NCBI RefSeq assembly: GCF_000234665.1 | Contig: NW_003946842.1 | Coordinates: 2,501-18,166, forward strand | Direction of reading: 5' to 3' | Length of the DNA stretch: 15,666 nt | DNA from: Leishmania mexicana MHOM/GT/2001/U1103 | Lineage: Eukaryota; Euglenozoa; Kinetoplastea; Trypanosomatida; Trypanosomatidae | Shown: piece after piece, positions 1 through 7,501 of the stretch | Position numbering within the stretch: position 1 is the stretch's first letter | How the letters are laid out: every line of letters starts with the position of its first letter | Program-made: the position numbers and the translations under genes | The notes under the pieces: model-generated | The model's input: only the letters and a program-made list of their open reading frames with translations | Database searches by the model: none | Told to the model about the DNA's origin: nothing

Positions 1-24
1 TCTCTCCTCTCTTCTCCCGAAAAC
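1..24 (-). pseudogene. ND9: ND9 cryptogene, edge only (pre-edited 5' block)
   Basis: The first 20 bases are C/T only on the given strand apart from the last few, so the minus strand reads as a G/A-rich, T-poor block. This is the signature of a pan-edited kinetoplastid cryptogene, whose mRNA is made readable by massive U insertion. In trypanosomatid maxicircles the minus-strand neighbour downstream of MURF5 is ND9 (CR2), a complex I subunit (30-kDa/NuoC type), so this should be its 5' end. The type 'pseudogene' is used only because the DNA has no readable frame; the gene is not expected to be dead. Only about 24 bases are visible, so identity rests on position and base bias. Confidence 0.55.
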
Positions 25-315
25 TTAATATCTTTTAATGAATTTTAATATTAGATAGTTTATTATAAAAAATATAATTAAATATTCTAAATTATTTAAT
101 AATATTAAAAATGAATATTTTACTAAAATTATATTAATATGTAATATATTTAATCATAATAAAATACCATTTAAGTTAAAATATATTGAATTGTAATTAT
201 CAACACAATATAAATTATTAAATATAAATTTAATTTTATACATTACATTAATTACATTATTATAAAATTTTAAATTTAAAAATTTATGTAAAAACAGATT
301 CTTTTTATATATTAT
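25..315 (-). CDS. MURF5: MURF5 (mitoribosomal protein uS3m candidate), non-AUG start
   Basis: Reading TGA as Trp, a minus-strand frame is open from ATA at 315 (directly after an in-frame TAG at 316-318) to TAA at 25-27, about 96 codons. The only in-frame ATG is at 241-243, which would leave 72 residues, so an ATA or other non-AUG start is likely. Composition differs from the neighbours: it is rich in N, K, I and Y and ends in KFIKRY, as expected of a small basic RNA-binding protein rather than a membrane subunit. Position (between ND9 and ND7, transcribed away from ND7) matches MURF5, which has been proposed to be ribosomal protein S3 of the mitoribosome. I identify it by position, strand, length and composition, not by a recognised motif. 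It is too short, and broken by a TGA, for standard-code ORF calling. Confidence 0.72.
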
Positions 316-376
316 CTAATACAATTAAATTATATTATGCTATATTTTAAAATAATTATATATAGCTGCAGACTAC

Positions 377-1525
377 ATGAAAAATATAAAAAGACACTTG
401 TATAGGTTTACTTTCGGTCCACAACATCCTGCAGCACATGGCGTATTATGTTGTTTGTTATATCTTTCAGGTGAATTTATAGTATATATTGATGTAATAA
501 TTGGTTATTTGCATCGTGGTACAGAAAAGTTGTGCGAATATAAAACAGTAGAGCAATGTTTACCGAGAAGACTGGATTATGTAAGTGTAGTTTGTAACGA
601 ACATTTATTATCATTATGTTTTGAATATATGTTAAGATGTTGTTTAGCTATTCGTTGTGCATTTATGCGTTTACTAATGTGTGAATTTACACGCTGTTTT
701 AACGGACTACTTTGTTGTTCTTGTATGGTTATGGATATAGGTTCGTTGTCACCAATGCTTTGATCGTTTGAAGAGCGTGACAAGTTAATGACTTTTTTTG
801 ATTTGTGCTGCGGTTGTAGAATGCACTTAGCTTTCATGTGTTTGTTAGGTTTACTTGATGATTTTGTATTTGGGTTTATAGATTTTTTATTAATGTTGTG
901 TATTTCTTGTTTATTTGTTTTAGATTTATATGATCTACTTTTTATAGGAAACAGACTTTTATATTTGCGTCTGCGAGGTCTCGCTTTTTTTGATGTTTTT
1001 GATTTATGTTTTAATAGTATAAGTGGCTGTCTATCAAGATCATTAGGTTTGGTGTGAGATGTAAGACTATACAGCTGCTATGAATTATATTTTATGTTAG
1101 TGTTTGACTACTGTTTTTGTTATTTAGGTGATGCATTCGACAGACTCTTTTTAAGACTTTTTGATATGCGCATGAGTATACTATTATGTAAACAATGTTT
1201 TTTTGTAGGTTTTTTTGTTTTCGGTTTTGTGTGTTTATTCGATTATATGTATGTTGATGTAACTATAGAAACTATAATAAGTTTATTTTATAGTTTATGA
1301 TGTTGCATATTACCAGGATGTTCATTTGCGAATGTAGAACATCCTAAAGGCGAATACAGTATTTTTTTGTGTTTTTTATATGGATTTATATCACGACTTC
1401 GTATTCGCTGCGCAGATTTTGTTCATATTTGTTTATTAGATGTAATGATGCGAGGTTTTATGTTACATGATCTAGTAGCAGTAATTGGAAATGTTGATGT
1501 TGTTTTTGGTTCTGTAGATCGATAG
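377..1525 (+). CDS. ND7: NADH dehydrogenase subunit 7 (49-kDa/NuoD), edited mRNA
   Basis: Complex I peripheral-arm subunit that helps form the quinone site next to cluster N2. With TGA as Trp one frame runs from ATG 377 to TAG 1523-1525, 382 codons. Family signatures are clear: FGPQHPAAHG near residue 14, IGYLHRGTEKL near 42, DYVSVVCNEH near 66, FEERDK, RMHLAF, and a C-terminal HPKGEYSIFLC and VIGNVDVVFGSVDR, so the protein is full length. At codons 62-66 the DNA gives LPRRLDY where the family has LPYFDRLDY; two invariant residues are missing, and the guide at 14071-14090 supplies them by adding six U's (see findings). In related species the 5' end is also edited. Here the A-rich stretch after ATG 377 may be pre-edited, so the N-terminal ~8 residues and the start are uncertain. 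ND7 is divergent from MURF5 and first of four plus-strand genes. Confidence 0.96.
563..574 (+). other. ND7: ND7 internal RNA-editing site (six U insertions predicted)
   Basis: The DNA CCGAGAAGACTG encodes PRRL. Adding one U after G565, four after A566 and one after A568 gives CCG UAU UUU GAU AGA CUG, that is P-Y-F-D-R-L, the conserved 49-kDa sequence. The site corresponds in position to the ND7 'frameshift' editing domain known in Leishmania tarentolae, but here the insertion is a multiple of three, so the unedited frame stays open and the site is easy to miss. The same six U's are read independently from the guide sequence at 14071-14090. Confidence 0.85.
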
Positions 1526-1576
1526 TTTATAATTGATATGAAAAATAAAAAATTATAAAATAAATTTATATTTTAA

Positions 1577-1598
1577 ATAGGGCGGAGGGGTTTGATTT
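1577..1598 (+). other. COIII: COIII 5' RNA-editing domain (pre-edited)
   Basis: A short block AGGGCGGAGGGGTTTGATTT interrupts an otherwise A+T sequence just before the readable COIII frame. It is G-rich with U's placed where deletion or insertion is needed. Related species edit exactly this end of COIII with both insertions and deletions. A possible guide for its 3' part is at 14270-14303 (low confidence). Confidence 0.75.
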
Positions 1599-2426
1599 TT
1601 GCTGTTGTGGCTGTCTTTACCTGCTATTTGTATAGTGTATTTATCTTTCTGTTTGTGCGGTTTATTTTGTATTATGTTTGGTAGTTTTGTTTTTATTGAT
1701 TATTGTTTTGTTAGTTTTTTTTTTTGTTTAGTATTTTGTTTAGTGTGTCTAATGTGCGATTTATTTGTAGATTCTTTAAGAGGTTTATTTGATGTATGTT
1801 GTTTTATACGTTGTATTCAGTATTGCTTTGTATGATTTATAATTAGTGAATTACTTCTTTTTTTATCTTTATTTTATGTTGTATTTAGTTTAGTTTTATT
1901 TGTTAGTGTGGAATTTGCATTTGTATTTGTTATACCTGTTATGTTTAGTTGTTTAATTTGTGATTTTGGTTTTGTTTTTTATTGATATTTTATTGATATT
2001 TTTAATTTATTAATTAATACATTTTTATTATTTGTAAGCGGATTATTTGTAAATTTTGTTTTATTTTTATTTTGATTTCGTTTTTTTTTATGTGTTTTGT
2101 TTGTGCTGTGAGTAGGTATATTATTTGGATTTTTATTTTTATGAAATCAAGTGTGAGAATTTGCGTTATTGTTTGTAACTTGTAGTTGTGGTGTATTTGG
2201 TTCAATCCTTTTTTTAATAGATTTATTACATTTTAGTCACGTTTTTTTAGGTATATTTTTATTATTTTTATGTTTTTGTCGATGTTTTAATTTTTTATGT
2301 ATGGATACACGTTTTGTTTTTTTATATGTAGTATGTTTATATTGACATTTTGTTGATTGTGTGTGATTCTTTTTATTAAGATTCGTATATTTTGATGTGT
2401 TAAGTGTAGTATACTTATATGCTTAG
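1579..2426 (+). CDS. COIII: Cytochrome c oxidase subunit III, 5'-edited
   Basis: Core membrane subunit of complex IV. The frame is open (TGA as Trp) from the pre-edited block to TAG 2424-2426. The readable part begins about 1599 with [16 protein letters not shown] and continues for about 275 codons of hydrophobic, C/F-rich sequence, the normal length for the trypanosomatid protein. HFSHVFLG and the final WHFVDCVWFFL motif are typical of COIII, the latter near its C-terminus. No ATG lies in frame upstream; the G-rich block at 1578-1594 is the 5' editing domain in which the start codon must be made. It lies about 50 bp after ND7 and 40 bp before the CYb editing domain, on the same strand. Confidence 0.94.
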
Positions 2427-2461
2427 AAAAGTCAATTTATTTAATTTTAAATTTATAATTT

Positions 2462-2488
2462 AAAAAAGCGGAGAGGAGAGAAAAGGCT
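2462..2488 (+). other. CYb: CYb 5' RNA-editing domain (pre-edited)
   Basis: A purine run (AAAAAAGCGGAGAGGAGAGA then AAAAGGC) directly precedes the readable frame. It contains only one C before the junction C at 2487. Reading 5' from C2487 there are 17 purines before C2469; the minus-strand guide at 14094-14138 pairs its U's with these purines in order and places its single C opposite G2475. Confidence 0.9.
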
Positions 2489-3544
2489 TTAACTTCAGGT
2501 TGTTTATTACGAGTTTACGGTGTAGGTTTTAGTTTAGGTTTTTTTATTTGTATGCAAATTATTTGTGGTGTATGTTTAGCATGACTTTTTTTTAGTTGTT
2601 TTATTTGTACAAACTGGTATTTTGTTTTATTTTTATGAGATTTTGATTTAGGTTTTGTAATACGAAGTACACATATTTGTTTTACTTCTTTATTATTTTT
2701 TCTTTTATATATTCATATATTTAAGTGTATAGTGTTAATAATTTTGTTTGATACTCATATTTTAGTGTGAGTAGTAGGTTTTGTTATATATATATTTATA
2801 GTCATAATCGGTTTTATTGGTTATGTTTTACCATGTACAATGATGTCTTATTGAGGTTTAACTGTATTTAGTAATATTTTAGCAACAGTACCTGTTATAG
2901 GCACTTGACTTTGTTATTGAATATGAGGTAGTGAATATATTAATGATTTTACACTACTTAAATTACATGTTTTACATGTTTTATTACCTTTTGTATTAAT
3001 ATTAGTGATATTTATGCATTTATTTTGTTTACATTATTTTATGAGTTCAGATGGTTTTTGTGATAGATTTGCATTTTATTGTGAACGTTTATGTTTTTGT
3101 ATGTGGTTTTATTTAAGAGATATGTTTTTAGCATTTTTAATATTATTTTATGTAATATATTTTATTTTTATTAATTGATATTTTGTTTTTCATGAAGAGT
3201 CTTGGGTTATTGTGGATACATTAAAAACCTCTGATAAAATTCTGCCAGAATGGTTTTTTTTATTTTTATTCGGCTTTTTAAAAGCAGTACCAGATAAATT
3301 TACTGGTTTACTATTAATGGTTATTTTATTGTTTTCTTTATTTTTGTTTATATTAAATTGTATATTATGATTTGTATATTGTAGAAGTTCATTATTATGA
3401 TTTACATATTCATTTATTTTATTTTATAGTATATTTATGAGTGGTTTTTTAGCTTTGTATGTTATATTAGCATATCCCATATGAATGGAATTGCAATTTT
3501 GGGTTTTACTTTTATTTATGTTAGTTGTATGTAGATTAGATTAA
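2468..3544 (+). CDS. CYb: Apocytochrome b, 5'-edited
   Basis: The b-type haem subunit of complex III. The encoded frame from about 2486 (ALTSGCLLRVYGVGFSLGFF) runs to TAA 3542-3544 with TGA as Trp. Hallmarks are GYVLPCTMMSYWGLTVFSN (Qo-site region), the haem-ligand histidines around LLKLHVLHVLLPF and MHLFCLHYF, the PEWFF variant of the PEWY motif near LKTSDKILPEWF, and the conserved C-terminal hydrophobic helices. The start codon and the first ~20 residues are not encoded: the purine block at 2462-2486 must be edited. The guide on the minus strand at 14094-14138 specifies LLFRNLCCLLTSG for the junction, which agrees with the RNLCCLL sequence I recall from edited T. brucei cytochrome b. Confidence 0.97.
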
Positions 3545-3576
3545 AACTAAAACTGTTAAAATATTTATATTTATAA

Positions 3577-3814
3577 TTTATATTTATATTTATATTTATA
3601 TTTATATTTATATTTATATTTATATTTATATTTATATTTATATTTATATTTATATTTATATTTATATTTATATTTATATTTATATTTATATTTATATTTA
3701 TATTTATATTTATATTTATATTTATATTTATATTTATATTTATATTTATATTTATATTTATATTTATATTTATATTTATATTTATATTTATATTTATATT
3801 TATATTTATATTTA
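3577..3814. repeat. Hexamer tandem array (TATATT)~40 between CYb and A6
   Basis: From the CYb 3' flank to just before A6 the sequence is an uninterrupted TATATT repeat: each 60-base line is identical, giving about 238 bp or roughly 40 copies without a visible substitution. It fills nearly the whole CYb-A6 spacer and encodes nothing. Perfect identity suggests recent slippage expansion or active homogenisation, and length polymorphism or an assembly estimate of copy number is likely. Confidence 0.97.
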
Positions 3815-3860
3815 ATTCTATTTTATATATATTTAATAATTTTAAATTAGTGTTTATAAT

Positions 3861-3953
3861 AGTAAAAGGGTTGGAAGAAATTTGCGAATAGAAAGGGATT
3901 CAGAAAGGAAATTTAGTAAGATCGAGAAGGGGAGAAGGGAGAGAGAGATTCGT
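3861..3953 (+). other. ATP6: A6 5' RNA-editing domain (pre-edited)
   Basis: About 90 bases of A/G-rich, T-poor sequence (for example GAGAAGGGGAGAAGGGAGAG around 3923-3942), in strong contrast with the T-rich frame that follows. No reading frame can be taken from it directly; several trans guides, probably on minicircles, must insert U's here to make the N-terminus and start codon. Confidence 0.88.
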
Positions 3954-4464
3954 GTTATTTAATTTTTACGGTTTAATTGTATATTATTGTATAACGTATT
4001 TAAATGTTTATATATTATTTTGTATTGTATTTATGTATTATATGGCTTTTTTATTTTGCTTTTGCTTTTTATTGGATTTTATATTATTTGGATCGCTTTT
4101 AGTTGGAGATGCATTTATGGACGTATTTTTTTTACGTTATTTATTATGTTTTTTAGAATGTTTTTCTTTATTGTGTAGATGCATATCTACATTTTTACGA
4201 ATGTTCTGTAATCTTTTATCCTCACATTTTTTAATGCTCATGTTTTGTGACTTTGTGTATTTTTTTATTATATTTTTTTTGTTTTTTTTTATGTGTGATT
4301 TTATTTATTTTATTATATTTTCGTCTGCCATGTTATTTTGTATAATATTTTATTTGTTTTTATATGCGTTAGATATGTTTTGTGCATTATTACAAATATT
4401 TATATTTTGTAATATGATTATGCAGTTAATTATGGACTTTTTATTATTATTAATTTTTCAATAA
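3861..4464 (+). CDS. ATP6: ATP synthase F0 subunit a (A6, MURF4), 5' part edited
   Basis: Proton-channel subunit of complex V. The readable part starts about 3952 (LFNFYGLIVYYCITYLNVYI) and ends at TAA 4462-4464, about 170 codons. It contains DAFMDVFFLRYLLCFLECFS, CRCISTFLRMFCNLLSSHFL (the conserved arginine helix region of subunit a) and a terminal NMIMQLIMDFLLLLIFQ, all characteristic of trypanosomatid A6. The N-terminal part is not encoded: 3861-3953 is a purine-rich pre-edited block. Editing only the 5' part is the Leishmania-like state; T. brucei edits the whole mRNA. The gene ends one base before the convergent ND2 stop codon. Confidence 0.93.
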
Positions 4465-4465
4465 T

Positions 4466-5791
4466 TTATAAAATCAAGTCAAATAAGTTAATTATATCAA
4501 AAAATAGTGTAAATACACTACAGCTTAATATTAAAAATAAGTTTGCAAATCCTAGTGTATGCAAGCGTACTACTCAAAACCCAATAAATTGATAAGAAAA
4601 TATAAATATATTAATTATTAGTCTAAAATAAAAAATATAAATTACAATTAGTCATATTATAGTAAAAAATATAACACATATCCCCATATAACTTAGATGA
4701 AGTAATAAACAAAATACTTTTAAGAAAAATCCAAATACTATCGGAATAGACCCGATACATAAAAAAATACATGCTATTAACACACTAATTAATAAATTAT
4801 TAAAAAAACTAAAAAAAATAAAATTAATTAAAAAATAATTTTCATTATATTTAATATCAAACATATTATATACTATAAAAAAATAATATAGTATAATTAA
4901 TATTATTAAACTTAGTGAGTAAATTAAATGAAAATTTAGATACATATAAAAAATATAGTTTTTTGTCGAAATAAAAATTAAAAATAGAAAACTGAAATTA
5001 TTAACGCTAAGTATAAATAAGAGACTAATAATTGCAAAACTGTTTAGTCCAATTAATACACATGTAATACATTGTATAATAATAAGTTTAATAAAAATTA
5101 TATAAAAATAAATAAAACAGATGAGTAAAATAATTAGTATAAAGCAAAAAAGAATATAAAATGTTAGCATATAAATAAATATAAAAATACCAAGTCTTAT
5201 ATATAGTTGTTCTAAAAATAAAATCAATATTGCAATATATAATTTAAATAAAATAAGTAATATGTAAAATAGACACAGTATGCCCAGTCATTCTTCATCA
5301 AATATTAAAAAACAAAAGTCACATAAATAAAAACAGTAATTTAGTAACATGTAATATAGTAATATAAATAGTAATATAAAATTTATTAAGTTTATCATAT
5401 AATAATATCATAGTATCAATATTTTATAACCAAATCTACTAGATACTAAAATAAGGAAAAGCAATAAACTAAATAATTCAAAAAGTATTGAAATAAAGAG
5501 TATATGTATTACATACAAAAACATAAATATTATTATATATTGTATAATAATAATCATAAATAAAAATCTAGTATCAAAATTTAAAAAACAAAAAAGAAAA
5601 AAAAAACAAAAAAGAAAAAGTAATAAAAATATAAAGCAAATATATGAATCTAAAATTGTTAATATCATTATATTAATAATTATAAGTCATATTAAATCAA
5701 ATGATAAAAAAAAGAGCGAAGTGTAGTCACATAAGATAATAAAACTGTAAAGCAATAAAAATAAAATAACATGTATTAAATATAAAAACAA
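4466..5791 (-). CDS. ND2: NADH dehydrogenase subunit 2 (MURF1), non-AUG start likely
   Basis: Proton-pumping membrane subunit of complex I. Reading TGA as Trp, the minus frame is open from 5815 down to TAA 4466-4468 with no break. The first in-frame ATG (5668) would remove about 40 residues. The usual MURF1 length, about 440 residues, instead points to a start near TTG 5789-5791 (441 residues); this choice is inference. The product is almost entirely hydrophobic (I, L, F, Y) with many predicted membrane helices. FLKVFCLLLHLSYMG near residue 355, like the lysine-bearing helix of Mrp-type subunits, and VNNFSFLFLIFISTK are visible. Identity rests on position between A6 and CR3 and on this character. 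The 3' end abuts A6 convergently; the 5' end abuts or overlaps CR3 on the other strand. Confidence 0.85.
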
Positions 5792-5886
5792 GGATTTTGA
5801 AAAGGAGAGGACAGTTTAAGGATTTTGAGGAGGAATTTTGAGGGGAAAGGGGGGGACCAGAAGAGCGTAAAAGTTAGTTTCCGATA
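5791..5886 (+). pseudogene. CR3: CR3 cryptogene (pan-edited; product uncertain)
   Basis: A G-rich, T-poor block between the 5' end of ND2 and the 3' end of ND1, with runs such as GAGGGGAAAGGGGGGGACC near 5838-5857. The G strand is the plus strand, so transcription is plus. At about 95 bases it would need heavy U insertion. In related maxicircles this position is CR3/G3, for which an ND4L-like complex I product has been suggested; nothing in the unedited DNA tests that. Typed 'pseudogene' only because no frame is readable; it is expected to be functional after editing. Confidence 0.8.
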
Positions 5887-6828
5887 TTAAAATAATATAG
5901 CTATTATTTTTGTAGTAAAAAGTCAACTAAAACAAATAACACACATATAAAACAAAAAAATTAATATAAACGCTTGTGCTGTTGTAATTTTCAATCTATA
6001 ACCAATTACTCTAGGAAAAAAAAATCCAATTATTAAAATAATTATAGCTTTAAAACATATAAATAATCCACCAAAGCATAAGCTAGAAAATAATAAGGTT
6101 GCTAATAAAATATGGTTAATTTCAAGTACTGAATATACTATAAAAAAAAATCCAGATAATTCTGTAATCAATCCAGCAACTAACTCACTTTCACATTCCA
6201 TATAGTCAAATGGCAGTTTCAACCCGTCCAATAACATACTTATTCAAAATAAACTTACAAATAAAATTCCTGCTATATATAAATTTGTAATATAAATCTG
6301 CCCCACACAAACGTCTTTAATACAAAAAAAGCTAAAGTAATCTAAAGAATAAACAGTCGTATATAGTAGAAATATGCCACTTTCTGAAATAATGCTAAAG
6401 AACATCGTTCTCATTGCAGATAAATATACAAAGCAACTAGAAAATAAAAAGCAACCTACAAAAAATGTGCTAAACATACTACTAAAAACATGTACGCATA
6501 GCATTATTGTAAGCGTAAATCCAGTATCTAATAATAATATAAAACCTATAGGAAAGTAAAACCAACCAATAAAAATACAACATGCTGTAACTAAAATCGC
6601 ACCTATTAAATAAAAAATTTCAAAACTAATTACAAATATTATAAATTTAATAAATAGTTTTACTCCGTCTGAAATAGGTGTTAATAAACCAAAAAAGCAT
6701 AGAGCAGGGCCTACTCTTATTTGAACTAATGCCAAAATTCTTCTTTCGCAAAGACTTACAAATCCGGTCAAGACAAGAACAACTAAAATGTTAATAATAA
6801 TAATAATAATAATATCGATATTTAACAT
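5887..6828 (-). CDS. ND1: NADH dehydrogenase subunit 1
   Basis: Complex I membrane subunit at the quinone tunnel. Minus frame ATG 6828 to TAA 5887-5889 with TGA as Trp, 313 residues, the normal length. The family signature CERRILALVQIRVGP lies near residues 27-41, followed by LLTPISDGVKLFIK; the second signature is LPFDYMECESELVAGLITEL near residues 204-223, with acidic residues that line the quinone cavity. LRLKITTAQAF-like sequence sits at the C-terminus. No editing is needed. Its ATG is only 5 bp from the ATG of COII on the opposite strand, so the two transcripts must overlap at their 5' ends or be leaderless. Confidence 0.97.
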
Positions 6829-6833
6829 ATAAA

Positions 6834-7462
6834 ATGGCTTTTATTTTATCATTTTGAATGATTTTTTTACTCGATTCTGTTATTGTTTTATTATCTTTTG
6901 TGTGTTTTGTTTGTATATGAATATGTGCTCTGTTATTTTCAACATTTTTATTAGTATCTAAATTAAATAATATTTATTGTACCTGAGATTTTACAGCATC
7001 GAAATTTATTGACGTATATTGGTTTACTATTGGCGGAATGTTTTCGTTAGGACTTTTACTTCGATTATGTTTATTACTATATTTTGGTCATTTAAATTTT
7101 GTTAGTTTTGATTTATGTAAAGTGGTAGGTTTTCAATGATACTGAGTTTATTTTATTTTTGGCGAAACAACTATATTCAGTAATTTAATTTTAGAAAGTG
7201 ATTATATGATCGGTGATTTACGCTTATTACAGTGTAATCATGTTTTAACATTATTGAGTTTAGTAATATATAAGTTATGATTGTCTGCTGTTGATGTTAT
7301 ACATTCGTTTGCAATTTCAAGTTTAGGTGTTAAAGTAGAGAACCTGGTCGTTGTAATGAAATAGTTTTATTTTCATCAAACACTGCTACTGTATATGGTC
7401 AATGCAGCGAATTATGTGGTGTTTTACATGGATTTATGCCGATAGTTATTTGTTTTATATAG
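6834..7462 (+). CDS. COII: Cytochrome c oxidase subunit II, internal frameshift corrected by editing
   Basis: CuA-bearing subunit of complex IV. Frame 1 starts at ATG 6834 ([16 protein letters not shown]) and carries [20 protein letters not shown], the aromatic loop. It breaks at 7338-7342, where the DNA reads GTAGAGAACCTGG and soon meets TAG 7362-7364. Insertion of four U's (GAUUGUAUACCUGG) joins it to the frame from CCT 7343, giving VDCIPGRCNE and then [16 protein letters not shown], which holds the C-x3-C-x3-H-x2-M CuA ligands, and stop TAG 7460-7462. The edited product is 210 residues. This is the best known case of kinetoplastid frameshift editing, conserved across trypanosomatids. The guide is in cis, overlapping the stop codon. 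Confidence 0.98.
7338..7345 (+). other. COII: COII frameshift-editing site (four U insertions)
   Basis: The encoded GAGAACCT becomes GA-UU-G-U-A-U-ACCU after insertion of two, one and one U, restoring the frame. All three sites are specified by base pairing with 7460-7475. Confidence 0.97.
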
Positions 7463-7475
7463 GTATATAATCTAT
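7460..7475 (+). ncRNA. gCOII: cis-acting guide for COII editing
   Basis: UAGGUAUAUAAUCUAU pairs without a mismatch, with two or three G-U pairs, to edited COII mRNA GUAGAUUGUAUACCUG in antiparallel orientation. It places A's opposite each of the four inserted U's. Its first three bases are the COII stop codon, so the guide begins inside the coding sequence and continues into the 3' untranslated region. A cis guide in the COII 3' end is known for other trypanosomatids. Confidence 0.92.
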
Positions 7476-7484
7476 ATTATTATT

Positions 7485-7501
7485 AGGGGAAAGAAGGACT
7501 G
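7485..7501 (+). other. MURF2: MURF2 5' RNA-editing domain (pre-edited)
   Basis: The block AGGGGAAAGAAGGACTG lies between COII and the readable MURF2 frame. Its 12 purines before GACTG match, one for one, the 12 U's of the guide found in the ND4 leader, with 27 U's inserted between them. Confidence 0.88.

Noticed and set aside
577..837. 86-codon minus-strand ORF
   Set aside because: Antisense shadow of ND7, whose plus-strand frame has unmistakable conserved motifs.
2014..2205. 63-codon minus-strand ORF
   Set aside because: Antisense shadow of COIII, low-complexity I/K/Q sequence from T-rich coding DNA.
3987..4178. 63-codon plus-strand ORF in another frame
   Set aside because: Out-of-frame shadow of A6; the A6 frame carries the conserved subunit-a motifs.
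5686..5705. Possible first MURF2 guide inside ND2 (AAAUCAAAUG pairing with UAUUUGAUUU)
   Set aside because: The match is A+T-only with a mismatch, lies in coding sequence, and ends in an A run that would call for unlimited U insertion; too weak to claim.
6347..6362. Possible MURF2 guide on the minus strand inside ND1 (ten-base anchor to AGUCGUGUAU)
   Set aside because: Pairing fails immediately upstream: the next encoded C of MURF2 has no G opposite, so it cannot direct the required edits.
6374..6559. 61-codon plus-strand ORF
   Set aside because: Antisense shadow of ND1.
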